Source: Galaxea fascicularis
Taxonomy: Eukaryota; Cnidaria; Anthozoa; Scleractinia; Euphylliidae
Assembly: GCA_948470475.1 (NCBI GenBank)
Contig: OX419345.1
Span: forward strand, 17,387,739 to 17,451,738
Reading direction: 5' to 3'
DNA length: 64,000 nucleotides
Shown here: in pieces, positions 20,801 to 28,949 of the stretch
Layout: each line of letters begins with the position of its first letter
Position numbering within the stretch: the stretch's first letter is position 1
Notes under the pieces: model-generated
Told to the model about the DNA's origin: nothing
The model's database searches: none
What the model saw: only the letters and a program-made list of their open reading frames with translations
Position numbers and translations under genes: made by a program

Positions 20801-23453
20801 CAGACCCCACCCAGCTCAGTCACAGGTACATGTGTAACAAACCCTTTTACTATTTATGGGGAATGGCACTGTCAACTTTTGATTCATATATTGATACAGT
20901 GCTGGAGATAATTTTTCTTCCATAACAGGACATTCATTATCGTTTCAAATCTTTCTTTTGGTCGGACATTTTTCCAAATTGTAGCGTAATTCAATACGGA
21001 ATTTTGAAAACTGTATTTGAATTAATTTTGTTTTGACATTATGTTCGGACATCATGTCTGATCATAATGTGATAATGGTCGGAGATTTCCAAAATTTGGT
21101 CGGACAATGTCCGATGACCAGCTGGTGTTTCCAGCGTGGCATGATGGCTTGTGAGTGAGTGTTGTTGTCAGTCCGCTTTGATCACACGTCTTTGTGGCTG
21201 TTCATTGTTACTGTGTAACAATATGTAACAATATATAACAATATTTTAGTATAGAAAACTGTCAGTTGTCTTTAATCAGTGCCTTGTTCTTATTTTTCCA
21301 TAGAAGTATCATTTCTAAGGAACATGGATATGGTAAAGAACTTGGCTTTTCTTTTAATGTTTCAGTTAAGCACGGAATCTCTATATTATTTAACGAAGTC
21401 CACACTGATAACTATTTTAACAACTGAAGTAGCTTCCCTATATAAATAATTATTTGATTTGATTTATTTGAGTACAGTTTGTACTCTTCTTCTTTTCTTA
21501 GTTTTCTTAACGAACGTTTATGAAAGTACGACATTTTTAACGTTGGGGTGGGAGGCCGATTGTCTTTCATCTGAATGAGGTCTTTCGAGGTCACGGTTCC
21601 ACATAGAAAGCGTTCCTCATTACTAAACACTATTTTCGGCTTCCGAACAAAAATCACTGGGACAGGTAATCACGGTCAATCACAAATTTAACCTTTGTAT
21701 TGAACGGGCTAAAGTAGAGAGCGTCTTAGAGTAATTTTTCAATTGAGTGTCGAACGCAGTTCTCGTTTGGTTTGGGGTTCAGTTGGCTCTGTGTTACTAC
21801 GCCGTATCATTGATTCGCAAAACTTGCGCCACACTTTTTTAACCAATGACGAGCACTAAGCCAAAATCAATCTCTAGTTACTCCGTTGAATTTTCCCGCG
21901 CTTGACAGCAATTCTTCGAATTCTGATTGGTGCACTGTGCTGTTTAGGCTGTTATGATGTGTTTTTGGTTTACGCCATTCAGCTGAAAAAACCTCTCTGT
22001 GATTAACGTAATGTCTGTGAATATTAGGTATTCTTAATAGTACCTTGGTGAGTATGAATATATGAAAAACATATATTTGAACTTGGATTAAATAATGACG
22101 TGACCAGCGCAGTTATTAACACTATTTCACCAGTAGTGAAAGTGAAGCCTGAAATGTGTTCATTCTTGTGACGCATGACCTTTGCGATACCGGTGCAATG
22201 CTTGTACCTTATGGTTTGGTGCCTTATCGCACGTGTAATCTTATTTCGCAACTCTTTTCTCCTCTTTAATTTTTGGTGCGTTTTACAGCCCTCGTTAGGA
22301 AACAGCAGTTGTATTAGTCCTGAAGTTACACCACTAAAGCAAAGAGAAGGAAAGAAGAGCAGAAAACATGAAACTGACCCTGACGAGAGCTTCATGAATG
22401 TAGAGGTTGATGATGACTATGAATGCATCCCAGGCACTCCACCCCACAAAAAGGTAACTAGAACCTCTGTCTTTAGAGCGTATGCCAACTACGCTCTTCC
22501 ATTTGTCAGTGCGTGTGTCCTCTGATCACGCACGGATGACGTCAGAACATGGTAAGAAGAAAGAAGTACGTTGCACGTCGAAGGCGAGTAGCGTGACTTG
22601 ATTCTCTCACTGAGAAATAGAATCTGTTTGTTATATACATTGTTTGTTTGACACTGAGGTGATATATTGTTTTAGCATATACTAAAACAGTGAGATAATA
22701 GCAGGGCTGTCACTAATTTTTGAAGTAGCCGGGGATTCAAGTTGCTGTGGTGAAGTCAACATGCTGGTTTTATATCAAAGTAGCCGGAGATGTACCTCAA
22801 AATACGAGGGGAAATCCCCGGCCCCTGGCCCTTAATGGAAGCCTTGTAATAGAGCTCAAAAAGGACGATTTTGGACGTATTTATCCTTGTCCAGGTGAAT
22901 AGCACGTGTTATCCCGAGACTGAGTAGTCAATCAGAGCGCGCGAAAACCGCTATCTACTGACTAAAAGGAAATAACTAACAACTTTTAAGAGATTTTCAG
23001 CCTTCTGCGATGACCACTTGCGTGATTCAGCTGTAAAGAGTTTTATACCGGGCATAGCATAAAACACCTCTGTATATGTTTGCGTGTGTTGTGACATCTA
23101 CTAATCTTTCGTTCGTTTGATTCCTTACAGTTTAAATCTATGTTCTTCAGCGCTTCAGAAAATCGGGTAAGTCTTGGAGATGTCATTTTCTGACCAGTTA
23201 GCCTCGTAGCCATTCTTTGAGTCACGAGAATGTGACTGTGACTGTGACTGTGACTGTGACTGTGACTGTGACTGTGACTGTGACTGTGACTGTGACTGTG
23301 TCGGGTACAACAAAGCTCCATCGTTGCTATGTAGTAGTACTTTCTTACATTAAAGTGTAGCAGGTTTTAGCTTTGACTTAATCACCTGCGCTTTTCTTCC
23401 TTTAGGGTGCGTCTCAGGACGTTGTCCTGGCAGCCGATAGTGACGAGGACTAA
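5782..23453 (+). CDS. RAD9: RAD9, DNA-damage checkpoint clamp subunit (17 coding exons)
   Basis: RAD9 joins RAD1 and HUS1 in the PCNA-like 9-1-1 ring that RAD17-RFC loads at damaged DNA to activate ATR through TopBP1. Coding exons: 5782-5815, 5902-5972, 7083-7232, 7573-7687, 10294-10393, 13291-13397, 13921-14027, 14775-14839, 16009-16170, 17040-17327, 17721-17788, 19610-19682, 20779-20825, 21304-21332, 22289-22453, 23131-23166, 23406-23453. They sum to 1665 nt (554 residues plus stop) with all phases closing. Residues 1-272 align to the human clamp domain without shift at the start ([40 protein letters not shown]). The tail, about 282 residues, is more than twice the human one. It carries six SQ/TQ sites, the GTPPHKK-FKSMFF segment matching the human NLS region, and an acidic SDED end matching the CK2/TopBP1 site. 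The start ATG aligns with human Met1 and has A at -3. Introns hold many mobile elements. Identity is certain; exons 13 and 14 are the least sure. Confidence 0.96.
5902..5972 (+). CDS. RAD9: RAD9 coding exon 2 (residues 12-35)
   Basis: Preceded by a pyrimidine-rich acceptor (cttttcttgtatttcag). Encodes [19 protein letters not shown], covering the segment described as BH3-like in human RAD9. The conserved Tyr28 is a c-Abl target in the human protein. Ends in phase 0 with donor GTAAGC. Confidence 0.95.
6709..6867. mobile_element. MITE in RAD9 intron 2, about 160 bp
   Basis: The left end GGGCTGTGCTCTAGCGGCGC is mirrored at the right by ggcgcccaac...ttagagcacagcc. Inner phrases also pair (ggtcgcccctggcgac with gggcgaccagg). 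Non-coding. Confidence 0.75.
7083..7232 (+). CDS. RAD9: RAD9 coding exon 3 (residues 36-85)
   Basis: Encodes the most conserved stretch, [18 protein letters not shown], then an acidic loop ([15 protein letters not shown]) longer than in human. Phase 0 at both ends; donor GTTAGA. Confidence 0.96.
7573..7687 (+). CDS. RAD9: RAD9 coding exon 4 (residues 86-123)
   Basis: Encodes [18 protein letters not shown] and [13 protein letters not shown], matching human LSVFRSLAMLEKTVEKC and its next strand. Donor GTTAGT, exit phase 1. Confidence 0.95.
9631..10049 (+). mobile_element. Fold-back element in RAD9 intron 4, copy 1
   Basis: About 420 bp shared in the same orientation with 18683-19148. Shared landmarks are TTCAACAAGACTGAGGA, the duplicated 'tggcagacaaatgga' phrase, an inverted pair around 'gattaatag(g/a)tac', and the end GAGTGTACTATAA. 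No coding capacity. This copy has small deletions relative to the other. Confidence 0.8.
10294..10393 (+). CDS. RAD9: RAD9 coding exon 5 (residues 124-156)
   Basis: Encodes [19 protein letters not shown], matching human RKTHNLSFQDCESLQAVF, followed by [10 protein letters not shown]. Enters in phase 1, leaves in phase 2; donor GTAAAG. Confidence 0.96.
10769..12750. mobile_element. Two-kb DNA transposon, non-autonomous, in RAD9 intron 5
   Basis: Inverted ends start CAAATTGTGACCCTATTTGG and pair over about 40 bp (through ACCGGGCTTAA). Just inside both ends are repeated AATGCATT palindromes and 'aacgtt' phrases, typical subterminal binding-site arrays. The 1.4-kb centre has only short frames and no transposase I can recognise. 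A target duplication is not obvious. Superfamily is left open. Confidence 0.8.
13291..13397 (+). CDS. RAD9: RAD9 coding exon 6 (residues 157-192)
   Basis: Encodes [19 protein letters not shown] and [17 protein letters not shown], the start of the second PCNA-like lobe (human ARVLGEAVLPFSPALAEVTL). Enters in phase 2, leaves in phase 1. Confidence 0.93.
13921..14027 (+). CDS. RAD9: RAD9 coding exon 7 (residues 193-228)
   Basis: Encodes [17 protein letters not shown] and [13 protein letters not shown], matching human TEMCLGEEDFQQLQ and ITFCLKEFR. Leaves in phase 0 with donor GTACAT. Confidence 0.96.
14150..14403 (-). mobile_element. tRNA-derived SINE in RAD9 intron 7
   Basis: On the - strand it begins AGGGTTGGCGCAGTGGTGAG. 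This is an A-box-like start, and a B box GGTTCGATTCC follows about 40 bp later. Next comes a body with ctccgggtactctggttttc. The B box lies at about 14341-14351 and the A box at 14381-14394 on the + strand. Simple repeats flank it: (ATC)n at 14432-14452 and AAAT repeats at 14130-14145. The long frame through it is not a gene. Confidence 0.85.
14775..14839 (+). CDS. RAD9: RAD9 coding exon 8 (residues 229-249)
   Basis: Encodes [21 protein letters not shown], written here as one short exon matching human GLLSFAESANLNLSIHFDAPG. Donor GTAAGT, exit phase 2. Confidence 0.95.
15340..15730. repeat. GC-rich insert in RAD9 intron 8, origin unknown
   Basis: Clearly richer in G and C, and in GT-rich phrases, than the surrounding AT-rich intron. 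It carries frames open on both strands, but none resembles a known domain. The segment just after it (15780-15950) reads like a dispersed repeat ending near 'gggattaaaaggttaa'. Most likely an old insertion; a coding role is not supported. Confidence 0.45.
16009..16170 (+). CDS. RAD9: RAD9 coding exon 9 (residues 250-303)
   Basis: Encodes the last clamp strand ([21 protein letters not shown]; human PAIFTIKD, LDGHFVLATLSD). It then runs into a Ser/Thr-rich start of the tail with the first SQ site (Ser281). Donor GTTAGA, exit phase 2. Confidence 0.96.
16328..16425. repeat. Hairpin of nested inverted repeats in intron 9
   Basis: The phrase ggatcacactaacagtgtgatc and its near-copy flank short direct repeats of 'ctaccaggctac'. 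Each flank is itself a GATCACAC/GTGTGATC palindrome. The whole folds on itself over about 100 bp. No coding. Confidence 0.6.
17040..17327 (+). CDS. RAD9: RAD9 coding exon 10 (residues 304-399, tail)
   Basis: The largest exon, 288 nt, encoding a hydrophilic tail with SQ/TQ sites at Ser335, Thr370 and Ser377. An acidic patch ([16 protein letters not shown]) may correspond to human DDFANDDIDSYMIAME. Compositional bias suggests disorder. Phase 2 at both ends. Confidence 0.9.
17721..17788 (+). CDS. RAD9: RAD9 coding exon 11 (residues 400-422, tail)
   Basis: Encodes [15 protein letters not shown] and SDSFPYR. Acceptor tttgtggtttgatag, donor GTAAGA. There is no human counterpart I can point to; support is from splice sites and frame. 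Confidence 0.8.
18261..18448. mobile_element. hAT-like MITE in RAD9 intron 11
   Basis: Ends are CAGGGTTGTCACTAGGA and its inverse (tcctaatggcaaccctg). The flanks share GGGTGTT directly outside the AGGG...CCCT ends, a 7-8 bp target duplication of hAT type. A relative with the same ends lies at 22702-22846. Confidence 0.75.
18683..19148 (+). mobile_element. Fold-back element in RAD9 intron 11, copy 2
   Basis: Same family and orientation as 9631-10049. The inner inverted repeat is better preserved here. About 65 bp (aatcgcaggacctcaagtac through gattttgaaagttctc) pairs with its inverse at 18940-19015. A partial third copy of the arm lies at 18645-18682. Confidence 0.8.
19610..19682 (+). CDS. RAD9: RAD9 coding exon 12 (residues 423-446, tail)
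   Basis: Encodes [18 protein letters not shown] and ETANTS, with an SQ site at Ser439. Acceptor tacttgttcaatag; donor GTATCC is weak. Exit phase 2. Confidence 0.75.
20779..20825 (+). CDS. RAD9: RAD9 coding exon 13 (residues 447-462, tail)
   Basis: A 47-nt exon encoding [15 protein letters not shown], with a TP site. Acceptor ttacttatgatcag, donor CACAG|GTACAT. There is no homology support. It is kept because it enters in phase 2 and leaves in phase 1, which fits exon 14. Confidence 0.6.
21304..21332 (+). CDS. RAD9: RAD9 coding exon 14, a 29-nt micro-exon (residues 463-472)
   Basis: Encodes VSFLRNMDM after a split Glu. The acceptor is strong (tgttcttatttttccatag) and the donor is GTAAAG. Its 29 nt turn phase 1 into phase 0, which exon 15 requires; without it exons 13 and 15 do not join in frame. 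Confidence 0.6.
22289..22453 (+). CDS. RAD9: RAD9 coding exon 15 (residues 473-527, tail)
   Basis: Contains SP and TP sites ([10 protein letters not shown]), a basic patch (REGKKSRK), an acidic run (VEVDDDYE) and IPGTPPHKK. The last matches human VPGTPPPKK, part of the nuclear localisation signal. Phase 0 at both ends; donor GTAACT. Confidence 0.93.
22702..22846. mobile_element. hAT-like MITE in RAD9 intron 15
   Basis: Starts CAGGGCTGTCACTAAT and ends cttaatggaagccttg, a worn inverse. TAATAG is repeated directly on both flanks. Same family as 18261-18448 by its ends and the 'agtagccgg' phrases. Confidence 0.65.
23131..23166 (+). CDS. RAD9: RAD9 coding exon 16 (residues 528-539)
   Basis: A 36-nt exon encoding [12 protein letters not shown], matching human FRSLFFGSI directly after the PKK basic motif. 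Acceptor tgattccttacag, donor GTAAGT; phase 0. Confidence 0.92.
23229..23300. repeat. Hexanucleotide microsatellite in the last RAD9 intron
   Basis: Twelve perfect head-to-tail copies of GTGACT within an intron of only 239 nt. The SHSHSH-rich frame on the other strand is an artefact. Confidence 0.95.
23406..23453 (+). CDS. RAD9: RAD9 coding exon 17 and stop (residues 540-554)
   Basis: Encodes [15 protein letters not shown] then TAA. It matches the human end VLAEDSEGEG. Ser551 followed by DED is a CK2-type site equivalent to human Ser387, which recruits TopBP1 when phosphorylated. Confidence 0.93.
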   Translation, partial: GASQDVVLAADSDED

Positions 23454-23455
23454 CC

Positions 23456-23461
23456 AATAAA
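23456..23461 (+). terminator. Poly(A) signal AATAAA two bases after the RAD9 stop
   Basis: The bases read taaCCAATAAAgg, so the hexamer starts 3 nt after the stop codon. If used, the 3' UTR would be only about 20-35 nt. I see no other AATAAA in the next few hundred bases. Confidence 0.5.
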
Positions 23462-24048
23462 GGAGTGCTCTGGTTTCCCTCAAGTGTCACGCCGTCCACA
23501 GACCAAAAGTGGCAGTAAGTGTAACGCATTGTGAAGGTGGCAGAGATTGAAGAACGCCTCCCAAAACAGCAAAACTGGTGGCCGTATAGTGTACTGATAC
23601 GAAGCATCTTTTAACTCATCTTTTGTTGACCTAGCCATTGCAAAATTACATTGACGTTTACAGTCTTACGCTAGCGTTTGAGCTTTGCATTATACGTTGC
23701 TGGTGTTGCCAAGTCACCTTTTTAAGCAACCTGAACAGTACGTTGGTTACGGGGGCTGTATCTGGGCTACTCAAGCAGAGATAATTATAGGGTGTTTGCA
23801 AGTTACACCATTAACGAACTACAGTGAACAGTTTATTGCTACGTGGTTATTCTGTGATTTTGATTTAAATATCAAGATCGTCACCGTTTTTTGAAATATA
23901 TGGCATCTTCGGCGCCTGGTTCTGCGATATCTTTTTTAAAGACATGTTTACATGGCAAGTATGTAAACACACTTGAAACTGATTTGTATAGGTAATCCCA
24001 TGGGGCCGAGCGAGGGCAATTTCGGCAACTTCTGAAAACACGAGGAAA

Positions 24049-24367
24049 CATGCGATTACTTGTTTATCACTAAAAGGGCAAAATTAATTCGTGCATGCGG
24101 TTCATTTCTCATTGGAAGCCCGCTTAATGCGAATACAAATTTCAATCAAATCTAACCAACCAATCGATTCAATGAGATTTAACCAAAGTTTTGGCCAAAA
24201 GAAACAAATTTCGTTTCAAACGAATCACGTTGGCCCTTGTAAAGTTTGTTTGAACTGATTTACAAAAACATAGTAATCGGCGCTCTTGATTACTAAAAAT
24301 GCCCTCTGTCTCAACCAATCAGCGTTCAGTAATTTTGCCCTTTAGTGATAATGCTTGTAATCAGCCG
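24049..24367. mobile_element. Probable MITE, about 320 bp
   Basis: The left arm (gcgattacttgtttatcact then aaaagggcaaaatta) pairs with the right arm (taattttgccctttagtgat then aatgcttgtaatcagc). The right side includes the phrase 'caaccaatcagcgttcagta'. The interior has no coding signal. Confidence 0.65.
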
Positions 24368-24653
24368 TGTAGGTGATAATCATTCTTGTCCACAGTTCCA
24401 ACTGTAGGTTCGCATAATCATTCTAGCGAGACTTCCCAGCTTCAAATGATATACTCGTTTTCCTCCTTTCAGTGGGAGGCTGGTATCTTAGACAGGTCAC
24501 TATTCGCACCCGAGGGAAAGAGACTGCATGGTGTGAAGAGGTCAACTTGCGTGACGCCTCACCGAAAATATATCCAACCCTTCCGTAATCCAGAGTGAAA
24601 TATTCCCCAGTAATGATCACAGTTTAATATTGAATATTGATAAGTTTTAGAGT

Positions 24654-25661
24654 TTAAAGCAAATGAATGTCATCAAAGTTTTCCAGCATATACGAATGCG
24701 TGATCGCGCGTCATAGACAGCACGTAAACAGAATGGCGAATACATGTATAGTGATCACGCCAGAGCTCAAGATTATCATAAAGTACAGATGCCTTGAGAA
24801 AAACGCCTTCAGTCGCAAACAACCTTCGGTGTGAATGAACACCTGCGCAGGTTTCCCAGGCATATCCAAATCATCACCACAACGTGGGTCATCTGTGGTG
24901 TTGGCCAGACAACACGATCTCGGCACGTTGTTCACCCAGTAGTGCACACTTTTATTTTGGCGCTTTTGCATTCCACTCCGAATTGGCCGTTCCGAAATTC
25001 AAAAGGGAACTGGGGAGGGTTTCCCCATGGTTTTGGGGGACGCAGCCTCAAAATTAGAGATGTTTGTATGGATTTTGAGCTATGTTTCAAGGTCCATAAC
25101 TTGGTCTCTGTTCAACCTAAAAGAATCAAACTTGGTCAAACGACCAATCTCAGTCTTATCTTTCATGTGATGGTGTCAATTTATCGATTACTTCAAAATT
25201 TGAAACTCGCCCCAGTTCCCTTTTGAAATTTGGAACGGCCAATTAAACCAGTCCTTCTAGCTACCAGAGCCGCAACACTCGTACTTACGCTGCACTTTGT
25301 TTATGAACTCCTGAATATCTTTGTCCTCAAGAAATCCTTCAGGAATTTTCCGACGCTAAAGTGCGCGACGCTGTATAAACACAAACCCAGAGCTACTGCA
25401 GCAATCAACAGCGAGGTCAGCAGGAAGGAAAACAGCTTCAGAGTGAAGTAGTTTTCTCTGATGGCACCGTATCATCCCAAAAAGCCAAGCAGCCCAATCA
25501 CGCTTCCCACTCCTATAAGGATAGAAGCGGCTGAAGTGTGATGTTCTTGTAGTCGCCATAAAGCAACTCGCCGAGACCTCCCATGACCACCAGAGCGACA
25601 CCGGTCAGCACATGAAGAAAATGACATTGAAGAAGAACATTAGAAACTTGACCCAGAGCAT
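24654..25661 (-). pseudogene. Tetraspanin pseudogene, split by a MITE
   Basis: On the - strand the four-pass tetraspanin layout can be followed with no introns. TM1 is MLWVKFLMFFFNVIFFMC and TM2 is IGVGSVIGLLGF. After it come YGAIREN and TM3 (LKLFSFLLTSLLIAAVALG). The large loop has YECCG, then VPRSCC and EGC, and TM4 is FMIILSSGVITIHVFAILF. Breaks include TGA after the first TM (FFMC*), TGA at the usual Cys before YGAIREN, frameshifts before TM2 and after TM3, and TGA just after TM4 (CCL*RAITHSYML). A 264-bp element at 24981-25244 separates the CCG half of the loop from the VPRSCC half. The lack of introns suggests a retrocopy, but no poly(A) tract is visible. Not translatable. Confidence 0.88.
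24981..25244. mobile_element. MITE inserted in the tetraspanin pseudogene
   Basis: Inverted ends of about 35 bp start AATTGGCCGTTCC and continue CAAAAGGGAACTGGGG, with one indel between the two arms. Length 264 bp, no coding. Target duplication unclear (AATT or none). Pseudogene sequence resumes on both sides, so the borders are well fixed. Confidence 0.85.
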
Positions 25662-28600
25662 CGTGCCGACCACTTTATTCCTTATTGTTTTTGGCGTTTG
25701 TTAGCTGGAAATGTTGAAGGCTGCAGGGTGAAGCGATCGCGAAGATGATGTAGCTTTGGTATTGCGAAACTATTGTGAAACTCGATAGGACCAGAAGTTG
25801 TTCATATAGCTGTCACCTCTCACTTGGCTCTTTACCGGCTACCAAGCAAAGGGAATAGACCCCACCCCTCCACTTTCCTCCCTGTTTAAAGCCACCCGGC
25901 CAATATCTATGTGCCCTTGAAGGTAGCTGATCTCCTTAGCTGCACTCTCCTAGTCCTTGAATCGTTAATTGTGGGGATTACGGCTATACAATTCCGTAGT
26001 TTTTGCGCTGGTCCGTCCTACAAAGACCTTGGAACGCTCGAGTGAGACTTAAGAGAGTCCTCCCGCGCGAGCCCAATTTCACGCTTTTGGCGCACACCCC
26101 ACGCTTGGCGTCTCCCTGATGTCGGATTACTGTAGACCGGTTAATGTTAACCAACAACGAGAGAAACCTTTAATACAACTTCTATTCTTTTGTTGCCAGT
26201 TATTGAGATTATATCCCGCACTTCAGAGGAGAGAAAAATCAGCTGACTTAGTAGCTAAGAGTTTCTCTTACTCGAATCCAGTATAATCAACATTCAGCCT
26301 TTATTACCACGGATATCTTAAGCCTGACTTGAAAGAATTGGCTTTAAGTTGGCAAAAATTAACTCGTCATAGACACTCGGGCGGGAATGAAGCCTGAAAC
26401 CAACTGAAGGATACTGGGCGTCCTGTACACATCGAAGCATTTGAATTGTGAATTAGGGGGAAAATGAATATTCAAGTCTTCTGCTTTTGCTCCCACGTTC
26501 GCTTTGTCTAGAATATGGCGAACAAAAAATCCGTCGTTCTTTAGATATTTCAATGCAGGGAAACTCAAGTCGTCTAGTTAGAATTGATTCCTGGCCTTCG
26601 AAATGGTGCGACATCATGCTTGGGAAAAAAGAATGATCTTGTCTTGAAGTGATTGGTGGTTCCTAACACGTGGCCGCTCAACATCGACTGCCCTTTCTCG
26701 GCATGAGAAATTTGCTTCGTGAGAGGTAACTAAACTTGATAAATTGTATGTTCTCGTATAATGTCGCCAAACACTCATTTAATAATATGTATTAAAAGTC
26801 AAGGTAGAATTGTAAATGTAGTTGGATTATTTGGACAAGCTGTTATCACACAGTCTCAATTAGTGGCTTAAATTCATTTTTAATAATTCACCATTAATCA
26901 TTCTCAGTCTTCGAAAGTGAGTGTTCTTCTAAAGTGTGTATTTTTAGCTTCCTCTACGGAGAGTGGAAGGGTTTATTCAGTGTTTGTATTGCGCACCCTT
27001 GTTGTGGAGTAAAGGGGCCGGAAAATACGCTTATACTATGTGAATTTACGTGACAGAATATGAATGCAGGTTTTGAGTGGTGTATGTTCTCACATGAACT
27101 TCGTGTAGTTTTAAATTGTTTCATCAAACGTGATCTCAGTCTTGCCCCAGCAAATCTTGTTTATATGATGACATACTACTATTTCAATTGTATTACTTAA
27201 ATTAAATTACTTATCTATCCATTGTATTTACTTAATTGGGAAAGATTTCCACACAGCCCCATACGTTAATTATACATTCATCACTGACATGCAAGCCCTG
27301 TTCCAAAAATGAAAAGAGTTGAGTCACAAATGCATGCTGTGTGGAAATCTTGCCCTTTGATGTAGCACAGAACCCCTCTAATATTATTGCCCCTAACAAT
27401 CTTTCGATGATGGTGATTATGATGACGCTGACGATGAATGGCGGTGATAATAATGTCGATAACGATGATGAGGGGGAAGAGGAGGAAGAGGATGGTGGCC
27501 ATCCTTTATTCTTGGGATGAAATGCTTGCCTTGTGGAATACTAGCAATGTTATGAAGTTGCCTATCACTTTTACATGTGGATTTTACTAGCCAAGCTAAT
27601 TACATTGATATCTTCAGTTGCAGAACCTGAAGTGATGTATTAGAGAGATGGACAGAAGAATGGAGAGCAGTACCCACCACACTGGAGGTTGGTGTTAGTT
27701 TAAGCTAAACGAGCCTATTAAAGTAGTCTTCTGTGTAACATTTTCAAGGTGACAGTGGCTGCAATATATTTAGCTCAGTTGTGGTATATCAACTTCGTGA
27801 GTGTTGTAATCAGAGGGTAGCGCATTAAGGTGCAGGTAAAGCTGTTGCAGCTATATTTGGGAACTCATTCCCAGCCTCTAAGGTTATACAATTATATTGT
27901 CAGAGCGGTGATAGTCGAAAACATCGGAAAGAATCCTTACACCGGCTGTCTATAAAGAGAGCTTCCTTTCAACAATTTAGCCGCTACTATTTACCTTCAT
28001 ACAAGTCCACCGCCAGAACAAGTTAATTTAACAAACAGTGCCGCGGATGGCGTCTCTTATTTGTCCATTAGTTTTATTGTGCTCTTATTAGAGAGAGATT
28101 AAGAATTTGCGTTTTGAAGCTGAATTTCATTATGGCTTAAACTCTCACATTTTGTTTCTTCAATTGCTTGACAGGATGGCGGATTCCTTGGATAATTCCT
28201 GCCATGTTTCTTCAAGAAAGAGATGATGAAATAATCAAAGAACATTGTTAGCAGGACAAGGTAGAGAAAACACATTACTGTAAGGTAACAAGATAGAAAG
28301 GCACCGAGCTTTTAAGTCACAATGATTTGAGCCTCCAAAGTCAGTTTTGTTACAAGACATACTCAATCACCATAGTAACCGCACAGGAAAAATTTTAAGG
28401 GAAGATTGGTGCCAAACGTCCAACAGTGTGCATATGGAGTTCTTCTCTGAACTTTCAATGTATAGAGTCGATTGAATTTAGACTTAAAATTAGCCTTAAA
28501 ATAGTTATCAGAAGGTCTGAATAACGAGGCATTTGAACTTTACGGTATAAAATTACTATCACAATGTGTATAACTGTTAAAACTCGACAGTAGTTGGCGT

Positions 28601-28945
28601 GCGCAAAAAGCTCTCAGAAATAATTTGGGAAAAAAGCTGGTTTTTGTTTTAGAACAACAGCGACAAAAGGCTTAAAACTGCGAAGAACGAAAGTGAGGCT
28701 TAGTTCCTTGACAATAACAGATTATTAGAATCTATTTCGAAATGTTCTTTCAACAATGTTTTAAGCTGAAATTCAGTATGTCCAAGTCATGTTTTCAAAA
28801 CGTGATTGATAACTATTCTTTCAAATGTTAGATGGCCAAAAAACCAATATGGTGTTTGAATATGCTGTAAGTGAATTTTGCAGCAATATTTCCATTGATA
28901 CCATACCTAGGACAAACACTGTCCGACATGTATACACGCCATCTT
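25662..28945. other. Intergenic DNA, no supported gene
   Basis: Several frames of 60-75 codons occur (26359-26568 on -, 27830-28026 on +) but none matches a family I know and none shows paired splice sites. A short GAT-rich tract lies at 27405-27500. A 20-bp inverted pair (ggaaagatttccacacag/ctgtgtggaaatctt) spans 27239-27353. Confidence 0.45.
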
Positions 28946-28949
28946 ACGT

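Noticed and set aside
23043..23321. His/Ser-repeat frame on the - strand
   Set aside because: It is the (GTGACT)n microsatellite read in frame; hexamers give a dipeptide repeat automatically.
26359..26568. 69-codon - strand frame (MSFPALKYLKNDGF start)
   Set aside because: Looks protein-like but is isolated, with no partner exon or recognisable family.
27830..28026. 66-codon + strand frame without ATG (FGNSFPASKVIQLY)
   Set aside because: No clear acceptor or donor and no known family; kept only as a note.
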